From Neobacillus thermocopriae (GTDB taxonomy: Bacteria > Bacillota > Bacilli > Bacillales > Cytobacillaceae), in assembly GCF_010975035.1 (NCBI RefSeq), contig NZ_JAAIUV010000009.1, forward strand, positions 40,966 through 104,965: a stretch of DNA of 64,000 nucleotides, given 5' to 3'. Below the pieces are notes generated by a model. That model made no database searches and was not told where the DNA came from. It worked only from the letters and a program-made list of their open reading frames with translations. Positions 1 to 8,102 of this stretch are shown one piece after another. Made by a program: the position numbers and the translations under genes. Numbering within the stretch: the first letter of the stretch is position 1; the number at the start of each line of letters is the position of its first letter.

Positions 1-183
1 GAGGTGGGAGAATGTTGTAGTACTACCAACAAATTTGACCACGAGCTTAACAATCATCATTAATAAGTGAACTCATGGAAGCTTCCTTAGGATGAAAGGC
101 GTTTTATGTTGACGTTGGAACAAGGCATTTCTTGAAGAGATTAATTGGTTTTTTTATAAATATCTTCTTTGGGAGTGGCTGCC
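1..183. other. Leader region upstream of yqhO
   Basis: No gene is supported here. The first 35 bases hold an imperfect palindrome (GTTGTAG-TA-CTACCAAC) that may belong to the neighbouring upstream locus, mntR in B. subtilis, which lies outside the window. A clear Shine-Dalgarno sequence, GGGAG at 171-175, precedes the yqhO start. Confidence 0.4.
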
Positions 184-1068
184 ATGAATATAGACGGAGT
201 ATTCTCCGGAGGAGGAATTAAAGGATACGCCTTAATAGGAGCCTGTGAAGAAATTGAAAAGAGAGGTCTAAAATTTGTACGAGTCGCAGGTACTAGTGCA
301 GGTTCCATCATAGCTGCCTTAATAGCTGCCGGTTATACGAGCAAAGAAATTTATCAGCTAATCGATGACATAAATATTTCAGACATGTTGGACGCTCGTA
401 AGACATTCCTGCCCCTAAAAATTACGAAATGGCTGTTGCTTTACTGGAGAATGGGACTTTATAAAGGAAATGCCTTTGAAGCATGGATAAAAGAGGTTTT
501 AGCAGAAAGAGGGGTGCGAACATTTTCGGATTTGCCTCCTAATACCCTTCGAATCGTGGTGTCTGACCTTTCAAATGGTCGTATGATTATACTTCCCGAT
601 GATTTGGTGAAATACGGAATTTCCCCTGGCTCATTCCCTATTTCAAAAGCAATTCGAATGAGTTGCAGTATACCATATTTTTTTGAACCGGTAAAATTGC
701 GTACAAAAAATGGAGTGAATATTCTTGTAGATGGAGGGGTTTTAAGTAATTTCCCAATGTGGCTGTTTGATAAAGAGAATATAAAAAAAGTTAGGCCTGT
801 ACTGGGAATTAAGTTGAGTTCGAATGAACTAGAGCATGAAAAGCATAAAATTAATAATGCGATTGAACTTTTCGGTGCCTTATTTGAAACAATGAAGGAT
901 GCTCATGATGCAAGGTATATTTCACGAAAACATGAGAAAAATATTATTTTTATTCCAGCAGATGGTGTAGTTCCAATCGATTTTCATTTAACTAATGAGA
1001 AGAAAAAAGAATTAATTGAATTAGGAAAAAAACATGCGCGGTTGTTTTTAAATAAGTGGTGTTATTAG
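184..1068 (+). CDS. yqhO: Patatin-like phospholipase family protein YqhO
   Basis: This is a 294-residue patatin-like serine lipid acyl hydrolase. The oxyanion-hole motif GGGIKG is at residues 9-14, the nucleophile elbow GTSAG places Ser38 as the nucleophile, and a DGG motif near residue 183 supplies the catalytic Asp of the Ser-Asp dyad. No signal peptide or membrane segment is seen, so it is probably cytoplasmic. ATG at 184 is chosen over an in-frame TTG at 169 because GGGAG at 171-175 sits 8 nt before it. The gene is convergent with yqhP, as in B. subtilis. Family membership is clear; the physiological substrate is unknown. Confidence 0.93.
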   Translation: MNIDGVFSGGGIKGYALIGACEEIEKRGLKFVRVAGTSAGSIIAALIAAGYTSKEIYQLIDDINISDMLDARKTFLPLKITKWLLLYWRMGLYKGNAFEAWIKEVLAERGVRTFSDLPPNTLRIVVSDLSNGRMIILPDDLVKYGISPGSFPISKAIRMSCSIPYFFEPVKLRTKNGVNILVDGGVLSNFPMWLFDKENIKKVRPVLGIKLSSNELEHEKHKINNAIELFGALFETMKDAHDARYISRKHEKNIIFIPADGVVPIDFHLTNEKKKELIELGKKHARLFLNKWCY

Positions 1069-1221
1069 TGACAAAGAGAGAAAATTTCTGCATAAAACTA
1101 AAATGATACAATGAGGGGACAATCTTTAAAATAGATTTATTTGAAGAGAAAATAGAAGGCTATTCGATCCCTAGACAAAGGTCAAAATATAAACATTTAT
1201 ATGACCATCATCATTAAAAGA

Positions 1222-1256
1222 AAAAAATCGAGCATTCAAAAAGAAGCTCGATTTTT
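1222..1256. terminator. Bidirectional terminator between yqhO and yqhP
   Basis: A stem AAAAAATCGAGC / GCTCGATTTTT has a 12-nt loop and a T-rich tail on both strands. It overlaps the last codons and stop of yqhP (reverse), so it can terminate both convergent genes. Confidence 0.8.
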
Positions 1257-1616
1257 CTTTTTCCCTTTTTTTCCGTCTATTACCGTAAGATGAGAAGGAG
1301 GTTTCTTTTTTAACCTGCCTTTTTTCAATGTGGATAAATTCCCTATGGAAGAAGTTTTAGCAGAAGAATCTCCATTTTTTTGTAGGAATCGTTTTTTTGA
1401 CTTTCTAGCTGCTCTAAGAAATGCACGCTGCTCTTTTTTCTGAGGGCTTGAATTTGAAAATCTACGAACAACATAAAAAATAATCAAACCTATCACAACA
1501 AAGACAGCTATTTTTTGAATAAAACCAGCCGGGTTCTCAGTTACTTGACTTATGATGCCTATTAAGGCAAGGGTAATTAGCGCCCCTATAACAATTACGG
1601 ATGTCCGATTTTTCAA
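1236..1616 (-). CDS. yqhP: Membrane protein YqhP
   Basis: A 126-residue protein with two predicted N-terminal transmembrane segments (around residues 6-25 and 38-55) and a very basic, Lys/Arg/Ser-rich cytoplasmic tail of about 70 residues. The TTG at 1616 is preferred because AGGGAGGTGG lies 6 nt upstream; in-frame codons further upstream overlap or precede that site. It matches the place, size and orientation of B. subtilis yqhP, next to yqhQ. No function is known; the basic tail could contact acidic lipids or nucleic acid, which is only inference. Confidence 0.8.
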   Translation of the reverse strand: MKNRTSVIVIGALITLALIGIISQVTENPAGFIQKIAVFVVIGLIIFYVVRRFSNSSPQKKEQRAFLRAARKSKKRFLQKNGDSSAKTSSIGNLSTLKKGRLKKKPPSHLTVIDGKKGKKKNRASF

Positions 1617-1684
1617 GAAAAGCCACCTCCCTAAGAGCATGATAAGCATTTTTTTTGCCTTTTAAACACTGGAAAAGCAAAAAT

Positions 1685-2629
1685 TTAGACAATTCCCTCA
1701 TTTTCAATCAGTTGATTTGTTTCTTCCTCTTTCTTTAGCAGTTCTTTAAACGAAAGTATGGCTACTTCTACTTGATCATCATCTGGTTCTTTTGTTGTTA
1801 ATAATTGCAACCAAAGACCAGGGAGTCCGAGATATTTTAATACAGGAATGTCTCTTAATTTATTGGTAATTTGGAGAATTTCAAAAGATATTCCCAAAAC
1901 AACAGGAATTAATAAGAGCCGGTCTAAAATTCGAAGCCAAAGTGGAGAAGTAGGAACAAGCATATAAACAAACACCCCGACAATGACTGTAAATAAAATA
2001 AAGCTGCTTCCACATCGGTAGTGAAGCCGGGAATGAGCCTGAACACTTTCGACCGTTAATTCGGCACCAGCCTCATATGTATTAATTACTTTATGCTCTG
2101 CTCCATGATATTGAAACACTCTTTTTATTAATTTAGTTAATGAGACGAAGTAAATATACAATAGCAAAAGCAATAGTTTAAAAAGCCCTTCAATCATCAC
2201 TTGGGCAAAATCTGACGGAAATATGGACCTTGTTAATTCAGCTAAAAATACAGGTATTAAGGTAAAAGCAAATTTTCCAAATAAAAAAGAAATGACACCT
2301 ATCACAGCTACTCCAAGGTACATTGTTAATTTTGAGACTTCTTTATCTTTAATAGTTTCATCATCTTTAGGGTCAATATCATAGCGTTCTGTGGAGAAGT
2401 TTAAATGCTTAGAACCGTTCGCGCTTGCTTCAATAATAGCAATAATACCGCGGATAAACGGAATTTTTTTGAATTTGGATAATAACGGATTTGTTTTTCG
2501 TGGTAAATGAAAATATTCAATAGAATGATCTTTTCTACGAATTGCAGTCACATAATGATGTTTTCCGCCAAACATAACTCCTTCAACTACAGCTTGGCCG
2601 CCATAGACATTTTTTGTGGTAGTGGACAT
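1685..2629 (-). CDS. yqhQ: DUF1385 membrane protein YqhQ
   Basis: A 314-residue DUF1385 family protein. The N-terminus has the family signature YGGQAVVEGVMF, followed by a cytoplasmic stretch and four or more hydrophobic segments (about residues 100-290). A conserved YHGAEHK motif with clustered His/Glu looks metal-binding. The start at 2629 (MSTTTKN) aligns with B. subtilis YqhQ; an upstream in-frame ATG at 2665 would add 12 residues, and neither has a strong ribosome binding site. In B. subtilis yqhQ lies beside yqhP in the same orientation. Function is not established. Confidence 0.88.
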   Translation of the reverse strand: MSTTTKNVYGGQAVVEGVMFGGKHHYVTAIRRKDHSIEYFHLPRKTNPLLSKFKKIPFIRGIIAIIEASANGSKHLNFSTERYDIDPKDDETIKDKEVSKLTMYLGVAVIGVISFLFGKFAFTLIPVFLAELTRSIFPSDFAQVMIEGLFKLLLLLLYIYFVSLTKLIKRVFQYHGAEHKVINTYEAGAELTVESVQAHSRLHYRCGSSFILFTVIVGVFVYMLVPTSPLWLRILDRLLLIPVVLGISFEILQITNKLRDIPVLKYLGLPGLWLQLLTTKEPDDDQVEVAILSFKELLKKEEETNQLIENEGIV

Positions 2630-2885
2630 GTATGATAACACCAGCCTATTACATAGTTGTTCCATAACAGAAAAGTTCTGTATGTATTTACATGTATTTT
2701 ACAAGAAAAATGAAAAAACCTCTAGGAGGTGACATAAAATTTCCATTTAATTTTCAAGAAAATTTTTTAATGCAAGGGATTGGAAATTTAAGGGCATAAT
2801 AATTATGGCTTAAATAGATGAAATACAGAGATACAGCCTGTGCAATTATGTAATGGATATAAAAGGAAATGGAGGTATGAATGAT

Positions 2886-3383
2886 ATGTCTAACGAATCA
2901 AATTATGGTAAGTATCCCAAACCCATGTCTATGCCTGTCATGGTTTTTTGGACAGGATTATTTGGAGGTATTTTTTGGGGAATCATGGGATTTTTCTTAT
3001 CTTTTTTTCATTTAACGGAAATTCGGCCAAATGTAATCCTTGAGCCTTGGCTTCTGGGAAATTGGAAGAATGAATGGCAAGGAACGGTTGTATCCATTCT
3101 ATTATTTGGTGTTTTGTCTATTGGAGTAGCGTTTATTTATTATGCCTTATTAAAAAAGTTTAGCCATTGGTTGGTTGGAGCCGCATATGGAGTCGTATTA
3201 TTTATCATTGTGTTTTTCTTTCTGCATCCATTTTTTCCAGGTATTAAACCATTAACTGAACTCAAGTGGAGTACTATCATTTCATCTATATGTATATTTA
3301 TTGTATATGGAATTTTCATCGGGTATTCCATCAGTTATGAATATCAAAATAAAAAAGCACAAGAAAAAGAAACAGCTACTTAA
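2886..3383 (+). CDS. yqhR: YqhR family membrane protein
   Basis: A 165-residue integral membrane protein with four predicted transmembrane helices (about residues 18-40, 68-90, 98-120, 133-153) and a charged C-terminal tail. ATG at 2886 is chosen because GGAGG at 2871-2875 sits 10 nt upstream; in-frame starts at 2853 and 2877 are badly placed. The position between divergent yqhQ and yqhT matches B. subtilis yqhR. The aroQ-like gene yqhS that normally follows is missing. No function is known. Confidence 0.88.
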   Translation: MSNESNYGKYPKPMSMPVMVFWTGLFGGIFWGIMGFFLSFFHLTEIRPNVILEPWLLGNWKNEWQGTVVSILLFGVLSIGVAFIYYALLKKFSHWLVGAAYGVVLFIIVFFFLHPFFPGIKPLTELKWSTIISSICIFIVYGIFIGYSISYEYQNKKAQEKETAT

Positions 3384-3460
3384 GTTGCCATTAGTCTGAA
3401 AGATAAGGTTGTGATAAAATATTTTTTGTCGTGACCCGAAGAAAAAGGAGAGTGAAACCG

Positions 3461-4522
3461 ATGGAGAAATTAGAAAAATTAAGATCAACGTTTTCAGCTC
3501 AAGGTATTGACGGAATTTTGATCACCAGTCCCTATAACCGACGTTACATATCAAATTTCACCGGCTCATCAGGTGTTATCTTGATAAGTGTAGATCAAGC
3601 ACTGTTTATTACGGATTTTCGCTATGTTGAACAGGCACAAAAACAATGTGTAGGTTTCGAGATTATAAAGTACTCAGAAAGCTTCCCTAATGAAGTAGCC
3701 AAGCAAGCTAAGAGATTAGGAATCCAAAAGCTTGGTTTTGAAGAAGAGTATGTGACCTATTCCTCATTTAAATCATATGAAAAAGAAGTAGAAGCTGAAC
3801 TTATCCCTATTTCTGGTGTTATTGAAAAGTTACGCTTGATTAAGACGAATGCAGAGATTAAGATATTAAAGGAAGCGGCGGATATAGCTGATGCTGCTTT
3901 TAAGCATATTCTAGACTTTATTCGTCCGGGAAAAACGGAACTTGAAGTCTCTAATGAGTTAGAATTCTTTATGAGAAAAGCAGGAGCTACATCTTCTTCC
4001 TTTGATATCATTGTTGCTTCGGGTTATCGTTCCGCCCTACCGCATGGTGTCGCAAGTAATAAGGTTATTGAAACAGGGGATATGGTTACTCTTGACTTTG
4101 GTGCCTATTATAAAGGGTATGTATCAGATATCACAAGAACAGTTTCCGTTGGTGAGCCTGATGCCAAACTTAAGGAAATTTATCAAATTGTTCTTGAAGC
4201 CCAACAACGAGGGATGGATGGAATTAAACCAGGTATGACTGGTAAGGAAGCAGATGCCCTAACCCGTGACTACATATCAGAAAAAGGGTATGGTGAATAT
4301 TTCGGTCACTCAACTGGACATGGTATTGGTTTAGAGATTCATGAAGGTCCGGCACTTTCATCAAAATCTGATATTGTTTTGGAACCGGGGATGGTTGTAA
4401 CTGTAGAACCGGGTATTTATATCCCAGGTCTTGGTGGCGTAAGGATTGAAGATGATACGCTTATTACGAATGACCATAATGAAACGCTGACTCACTCAAC
4501 AAAAGAGTTAATTATTTTGTAA
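3461..4522 (+). CDS. yqhT: M24 family Xaa-Pro dipeptidase YqhT
   Basis: A 353-residue aminopeptidase P / proline dipeptidase-type enzyme. The N-terminal creatinase-like domain covers about residues 1-125. The C-terminal pita-bread domain carries the dinuclear metal ligands: Asp in LDFGAYY, Asp in SDITRT, His in GHSTGHGIGLEIHE, and Glu in TVEPGIYIPG and VRIEDD. It should cleave X-Pro bonds in the cytoplasm. ATG at 3461 follows AAAGGAGAG and gives the same length as B. subtilis YqhT. It ends 21 nt before efp, so the two are probably co-transcribed; an X-Pro peptidase beside efp fits a proline-centred theme. Confidence 0.95.
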   Translation: MEKLEKLRSTFSAQGIDGILITSPYNRRYISNFTGSSGVILISVDQALFITDFRYVEQAQKQCVGFEIIKYSESFPNEVAKQAKRLGIQKLGFEEEYVTYSSFKSYEKEVEAELIPISGVIEKLRLIKTNAEIKILKEAADIADAAFKHILDFIRPGKTELEVSNELEFFMRKAGATSSSFDIIVASGYRSALPHGVASNKVIETGDMVTLDFGAYYKGYVSDITRTVSVGEPDAKLKEIYQIVLEAQQRGMDGIKPGMTGKEADALTRDYISEKGYGEYFGHSTGHGIGLEIHEGPALSSKSDIVLEPGMVVTVEPGIYIPGLGGVRIEDDTLITNDHNETLTHSTKELIIL

Positions 4523-4543
4523 ATGATTTAGGAGGATTTTTGC

Positions 4544-5101
4544 ATGATTTCAGTTAACGATTTCCGTACTGGATTAACAATCGAAGTAGATGGCGGCATT
4601 TGGCGCGTCATTGATTTCCAACACGTAAAGCCAGGAAAAGGAGCAGCATTTGTTCGTTCTAAATTACGCAATCTGCGCACTGGCGCTATTCAAGAAAAAA
4701 CTTTCCGTGCTGGTGAAAAAGTAGAAAAGGCACAGATTGATAATCGCAAAATGCAATATTTATATGCAAGTGGCGATCAACACGTGTTTATGGACATGGA
4801 ATCTTATGAACAAGTTGAACTACCAGCATCAAGCATTGAATATGAGTTAAAATTTTTAAAGGAAAATATGGAAGTTCAAATTATGATGTTCCAAGGTGAA
4901 ACGATTGGGATTGAACTGCCTAACACTGTTGAACTTGAGGTAATTGATACAGAGCCTGGTATTAAAGGAGACACCGCTTCAGGTGGTTCTAAACCTGCAA
5001 CACTTGAAACAGGTCTTGTCGTTCAAGTTCCATTCTTCGTAAACCAAGGTGACAAATTAATTATCAACACAGCAGAAGGTACGTACGTTTCTCGTGCTTA
5101 G
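4544..5101 (+). CDS. efp: Elongation factor P
   Basis: EF-P (185 residues, normal family length) relieves ribosome stalling at polyproline by binding between the P and E sites. Three beta-barrel domains are present: the N-terminal KOW-like domain with the loop PGKGAAF, in which Lys32 is the residue modified in Bacillus EF-P, the central OB domain, and the C-terminal OB domain. AGGAGG precedes the ATG. The gene follows yqhT and is closed by a terminator. Confidence 0.98.
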   Translation: MISVNDFRTGLTIEVDGGIWRVIDFQHVKPGKGAAFVRSKLRNLRTGAIQEKTFRAGEKVEKAQIDNRKMQYLYASGDQHVFMDMESYEQVELPASSIEYELKFLKENMEVQIMMFQGETIGIELPNTVELEVIDTEPGIKGDTASGGSKPATLETGLVVQVPFFVNQGDKLIINTAEGTYVSRA

Positions 5102-5108
5102 TTAACTT

Positions 5109-5152
5109 AAAGCCTGCATCCTATCTTTTTAGAGGATGACGGGCTTTTTTTA
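5109..5152 (+). terminator. Terminator after efp
   Basis: Hairpin with outer arms AAAGCC / GGGCTTT and inner arms ATCCT / AGGAT, followed by a run of seven Ts. It closes the yqhT-efp unit. Confidence 0.85.
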
Positions 5153-5557
5153 TTTCAAAAATTTTTTTCCACTTCAGGAATAATATAGGAGCGAGATGTC
5201 TTTGTTTTCCTCTTTAAGTTACATTCCCAACTATTTTCGAAATATCGCCTGGTTCCGAAAAGAGGTCTTCTCGGATCTCTAAACAATTTATTATCCGTTT
5301 TCTGATAGTGAGTAGAATTTTTTGTAAATATTCGAGCCAAGCAATATCATTTAAGCCCTTTTTTCGTCAATTTTTTTATCCTATAATTTAGAAAGTCTTA
5401 GATAACAATAATCTTCACGTAAAAAGTCTTACAAATAAAGGTATTAGTTTACTATCTATTAATTCACAAAATAGTTAGAATTTGAATTCTTTCAAAAGAT
5501 AAATTTTTGTTAATATGGATTCGTAATCATTAATATAGAAAAGGGGTGACACAGATC
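5153..5557. other. Intergenic region between efp and the PCYCGC gene
   Basis: About 400 AT-rich bases with no supported gene. Short open frames on the reverse strand lack a plausible ribosome binding site and resemble no family. In B. subtilis yqhV lies between efp and spoIIIAA; I found no trace of it. The last 20 bases hold the AAGGGGTGA ribosome binding site of the next gene. Confidence 0.5.
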
Positions 5558-6004
5558 TTGAAGAAGCTATCTACTCTTTTTCTTTCAAGTATTGCTGCGG
5601 TCCTTATCACTACAGCCTGTAGTTCAAATAAACCGAATTTAACACTTGATAAAAAACATAAATCATTACCTGACTATGTTTTAAATTCTTCTAAAGAAAT
5701 TCAAGAAACATATATCATGGTGTCAAATTATCCTGAGGTGGTTGCGGGCGTTCCATGCTATTGTGGCTGTTATGTACAAGATAATCATGAGAGTAACTTA
5801 GATTGCTATATCGATCATTTTGGTGAGGATAACGCGGTTGAAGAATGGGACTCCATGAGTATAGCTTGAGGAGTTTGTATTGATATCGCCCGGGAGGCGA
5901 TCGAATTGCATCTTGAAGGTAAAAGTCCAAAAAAAATTTATGAAATAATTACAAAGAAATATGAAAATTATGGGGAACCAACCCCAACTCCTGAACCATC
6001 TTGA
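5558..6004 (+). CDS. PCYCGC-motif lipoprotein with in-frame TGA (candidate selenoprotein)
   Basis: The frame runs from TTG 5558 (AAGGGGTGA, 8-nt spacer) to TGA 6002-6004 with one internal TGA at 5867-5869 (codon 104 of 148). The N-terminus is a signal peptide with a candidate lipidation Cys21 in the context LITTAC; Thr at -3 is atypical. PCYCGC is at residues 66-71, with another Cys in SNLDC. After the TGA the same frame reads GVCIDIAREAIEL and ends near PTPTPEP, which from memory is the expected C-terminus of PF13798-type (PCYCGC) lipoproteins; there the interrupted position is the first Cys of a CGVC-like motif. A terminator follows 46 nt after the second stop. Two readings fit: TGA decoded as selenocysteine (UGVC), or a TGT/TGC-to-TGA nonsense mutation that leaves a 103-residue product. 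Function of the family is unknown; an extracytoplasmic thiol or metal role is inferred from the cysteines. Confidence 0.7.
5885..5901 (+). promoter_or_regulatory. SECIS-like hairpin after the internal TGA
   Basis: A perfect 6-bp stem ATCGCC / GGCGAT carries a 5-nt loop, CGGGA. The stem starts 15 nt and the loop 21 nt after the TGA at 5867-5869, and the second loop base is G. This matches the loose bacterial SECIS rules as I recall them: a short stem, G in the first two loop bases, and the loop roughly 16-37 nt from the UGA. ATT / AAT may extend the stem beyond an internal loop. The hairpin lies inside coding sequence. Such hairpins also occur by chance. Confidence 0.4.
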
Positions 6005-6050
6005 GAAAATTATCGGTAATATAAACAATATAAAAATAGAATAATTTGAT

Positions 6051-6091
6051 AAAGGATTGAACCCGATAGTAGGGTACAATCCTTTTTTATT
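6051..6091 (+). terminator. Terminator after the PCYCGC gene
   Basis: Stem AAAGGATTG / CAATCCTTT with an inner ACCC / GGGT pairing and a TTTTTT tail. Its distance fits the stop at 6002-6004, which argues that the transcription unit still spans the full reading frame. Confidence 0.85.
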
Positions 6092-6121
6092 TAGAGGAAA
6101 AATTAATCTTGACTTCGAGAA

Positions 6122-6331
6122 TGGTCTATCTCCACCCCCTAGCTGCTAATGTCCTTTGTTCACCCCCTACGATAATTCAACATCGAATCGCCTTTGGCAC
6201 TACGTGTTTCCTTTATTTCAGTTGGAGTCCCTCCACAAGGAAGGCTTCGGTAGCATCCACATCTCACGACCGAAAGCGATAGCTTTTAGGAGGTGGCCAT
6301 ACGCAGCTGACCTGGGGGCTTTTGCTTTTCT
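6122..6331 (+). repeat. Degenerate intergenic repeat, copy A
   Basis: This non-coding block shares several segments in the same order with 26072-26276: CAACATCGAAT (6178-6188), CGTGTTTCCTTTAT (6203-6216), and a 3' end ACGCAGCTGACC...GCTTTTC (6301-6330). Its 5' end (CTCCACCCCCTAGCTGC) resembles copies C and D. An open frame across it (6156-6347) is not a credible gene. It separates the PCYCGC terminator from the spoIIIA promoter. Confidence 0.65.
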
Positions 6332-6370
6332 ATCTAGTAAAAAGTAGTAGAGGATTTAACAGATTTGATA

Positions 6371-6399
6371 GTCATAAAGTGTTCATGAAGGCATACATT
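6371..6399 (+). promoter_or_regulatory. Sigma-E promoter of spoIIIA
   Basis: The -35 GTCATAAA (6371-6378) and -10 CATACATT (6392-6399) are 13 nt apart and match the mother-cell sigma-E consensus closely. The predicted start near 6406 leaves a 31-nt leader before GTG 6437. This supports 6437 over the upstream ATG at 6407. Confidence 0.85.
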
Positions 6400-6436
6400 T
6401 TAATTAATGAGATATCAGAAAAAAGGAGGACGTTTC

Positions 6437-7354
6437 GTGGAATCGATTCTAAACTTTTTACCTAATAACATTGCCACTATGCTCACCAAAATCCCTCCTA
6501 AACAAAAAGAAGAACTCGAGGAAATTAGAATTCGGATTAATCGGCCGATTGAATTAACACTTCAGGGAACCCCCAGATTCTTGTCCTATATCATTCAGCC
6601 GGAAGATGCATTTCATCTAATGAATAAAATTAGCCAATATTCCATTTACGCACTCGAGGAAGAACTAAAACGTGGATATATCACTGTTTCAGGAGGGCAT
6701 CGGATTGGACTTGCCGGTAAAGTCATTCTTGAAGAAGGAAGGGTAAAGGCGATACGGGATATTTCCTCATTTAATATTAGAATCGCAAAAGAGAAGATTG
6801 GGAGTGCAGAGCCTATTCTACCGTATATTTTCCATGACAATTGGATGAATACAATGATTATAGGTCCACCGCAGACCGGCAAAACAACCCTTTTACGAGA
6901 TTTAGCCAGGATTATCTCGACAGGAAGTAAAGGCATACCCGCTAGCAAGGTAGGGATTATTGATGAACGAAGCGAGATAGCTGGCTGTGTAAATGGAGTT
7001 CCACAATTAACTTTTGGTCATCGCTTAGATGTACTGGATGCTTGTCCAAAAGCCGAAGGAATGATGATGATGATTCGCTCCATGAGTCCAGAAGTTTTAG
7101 TTGTCGATGAAATCGGGCGCAAAGAAGATGCTGTGGCCATCCAGGAAGCAATTCATGCAGGGATAAAGTTAATCATGACTACACATGGGACGAGCCTTGA
7201 GGAAATAAAAAATCGCCCCTCATTAAAAGAAATACTTCAACAGAAGGTCTTTCATCGTTTTATTATACTCAGCAGAAGAGACGGACCAGGTACGGTTACT
7301 CAAATTTTAAATGAAGACGGGAAAGAATTGGATACAAAAGTGAGCGTGATGTAA
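6437..7354 (+). CDS. spoIIIAA: Stage III sporulation protein AA (ATPase)
   Basis: This 305-residue cytoplasmic P-loop ATPase is related to secretion ATPases and powers the SpoIIIA-SpoIIQ channel joining mother cell and forespore. The Walker A motif GPPQTGKTT is in the middle, the Walker B-type VLVVDEIGR about 75 residues later, and MTTHGTS follows. GTG at 6437 has AAGGAGG 7 nt upstream. It is the first gene of the operon and abuts spoIIIAB at ATGTAAATG. Expression is expected only in the mother cell under sigma-E. Confidence 0.97.
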   Translation: MESILNFLPNNIATMLTKIPPKQKEELEEIRIRINRPIELTLQGTPRFLSYIIQPEDAFHLMNKISQYSIYALEEELKRGYITVSGGHRIGLAGKVILEEGRVKAIRDISSFNIRIAKEKIGSAEPILPYIFHDNWMNTMIIGPPQTGKTTLLRDLARIISTGSKGIPASKVGIIDERSEIAGCVNGVPQLTFGHRLDVLDACPKAEGMMMMIRSMSPEVLVVDEIGRKEDAVAIQEAIHAGIKLIMTTHGTSLEEIKNRPSLKEILQQKVFHRFIILSRRDGPGTVTQILNEDGKELDTKVSVM

Positions 7355-7870
7355 ATGGTGAAGCTAATCGGTGCCATTTTCATTATTGTTTCAACGACTG
7401 TCATTGGTTTTGAAGCGGCAAGGCATTTAAATGAACGTCCAAGACAATTAAGAGCCTTAAGATCCGCACTTCAATCGCTCGAGGCAGAAATCATGTATGG
7501 TTATACACCTTTGCATGAAGCTTCAAGGCGATTAGCGGCACAGCTATCAAAGCCAATCGCAACCTTTTTTGAATCTTTTTCTAAAAGATTAACAGATTCA
7601 GAAACAACGGTAAAAGACGCATGGGAGGCAAGTTTAAAAGACGTTTGGAAATCAACGGCTTTAAAACAGGCTGAATTTGAAATCATGAAGCAATTTGGTG
7701 AAACACTTGGGCGCCATGATCGCTTTTCCCAGCAGAAACATATTATGCTTACACTTTCCCATCTGGAAAGAGAGGAAGCCGAAGCCATAGAAGCACAGGG
7801 AAAGTACGAAAAAATGATGAAGAGTCTTGGGTTTCTATCAGGATTGTTACTGATTATTTTATTATTTTAG
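7355..7870 (+). CDS. spoIIIAB: Stage III sporulation protein AB
   Basis: A 171-residue protein with N- and C-terminal membrane segments (residues about 3-18 and 154-171) flanking a helical, charged domain. The domain is of the type related to type II secretion GspF. Length equals the B. subtilis protein. The start codon follows the spoIIIAA stop with no gap, implying translational coupling. It is a component of the SpoIIIA-SpoIIQ channel. Confidence 0.96.
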   Translation: MVKLIGAIFIIVSTTVIGFEAARHLNERPRQLRALRSALQSLEAEIMYGYTPLHEASRRLAAQLSKPIATFFESFSKRLTDSETTVKDAWEASLKDVWKSTALKQAEFEIMKQFGETLGRHDRFSQQKHIMLTLSHLEREEAEAIEAQGKYEKMMKSLGFLSGLLLIILLF

Positions 7871-7881
7871 GGGGAAAAGCA

Positions 7882-8085
7882 ATGGGTTTAGAAGTGGATA
7901 TTATATTTAAAATAGCTGGAGTTGGAATTGTTGTTGCGTTTTTGCATACCGTTTTGGATCAGGTCGGTAAAAAAGAATATGCACAATGGGTAACTCTTTT
8001 TGGATTTATCTATATTCTGTTCCAAGTTGCTTCCATTGTTGATGACCTCTTCCAAAAAATTAAATCAGTATTTTTATTTCAATAG
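7882..8085 (+). CDS. spoIIIAC: Stage III sporulation protein AC
   Basis: A 67-residue membrane protein with two transmembrane helices (about 9-26 and 35-54). GGGGGAA precedes the ATG. It matches the usual length for the family and sits third in the operon. SpoIIIAC resembles SpoIIIAD and is thought to form part of the mother-cell membrane platform of the channel. Confidence 0.96.
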   Translation: MGLEVDIIFKIAGVGIVVAFLHTVLDQVGKKEYAQWVTLFGFIYILFQVASIVDDLFQKIKSVFLFQ

Positions 8086-8102
8086 AAGGGAGGCTATTTG
8101 CC

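Noticed and set aside
2853..2885. Upstream start for yqhR at 2853
   Set aside because: It precedes the ribosome binding site GGAGG at 2871-2875, which fits ATG 2886.
5155..5340. 61-codon reverse frame after efp
   Set aside because: No ribosome binding site, overlaps the efp terminator tail, and resembles no family.
6156..6347. 63-codon forward frame upstream of spoIIIAA
   Set aside because: It lies inside the intergenic repeat and has no ribosome binding site or protein-like composition.
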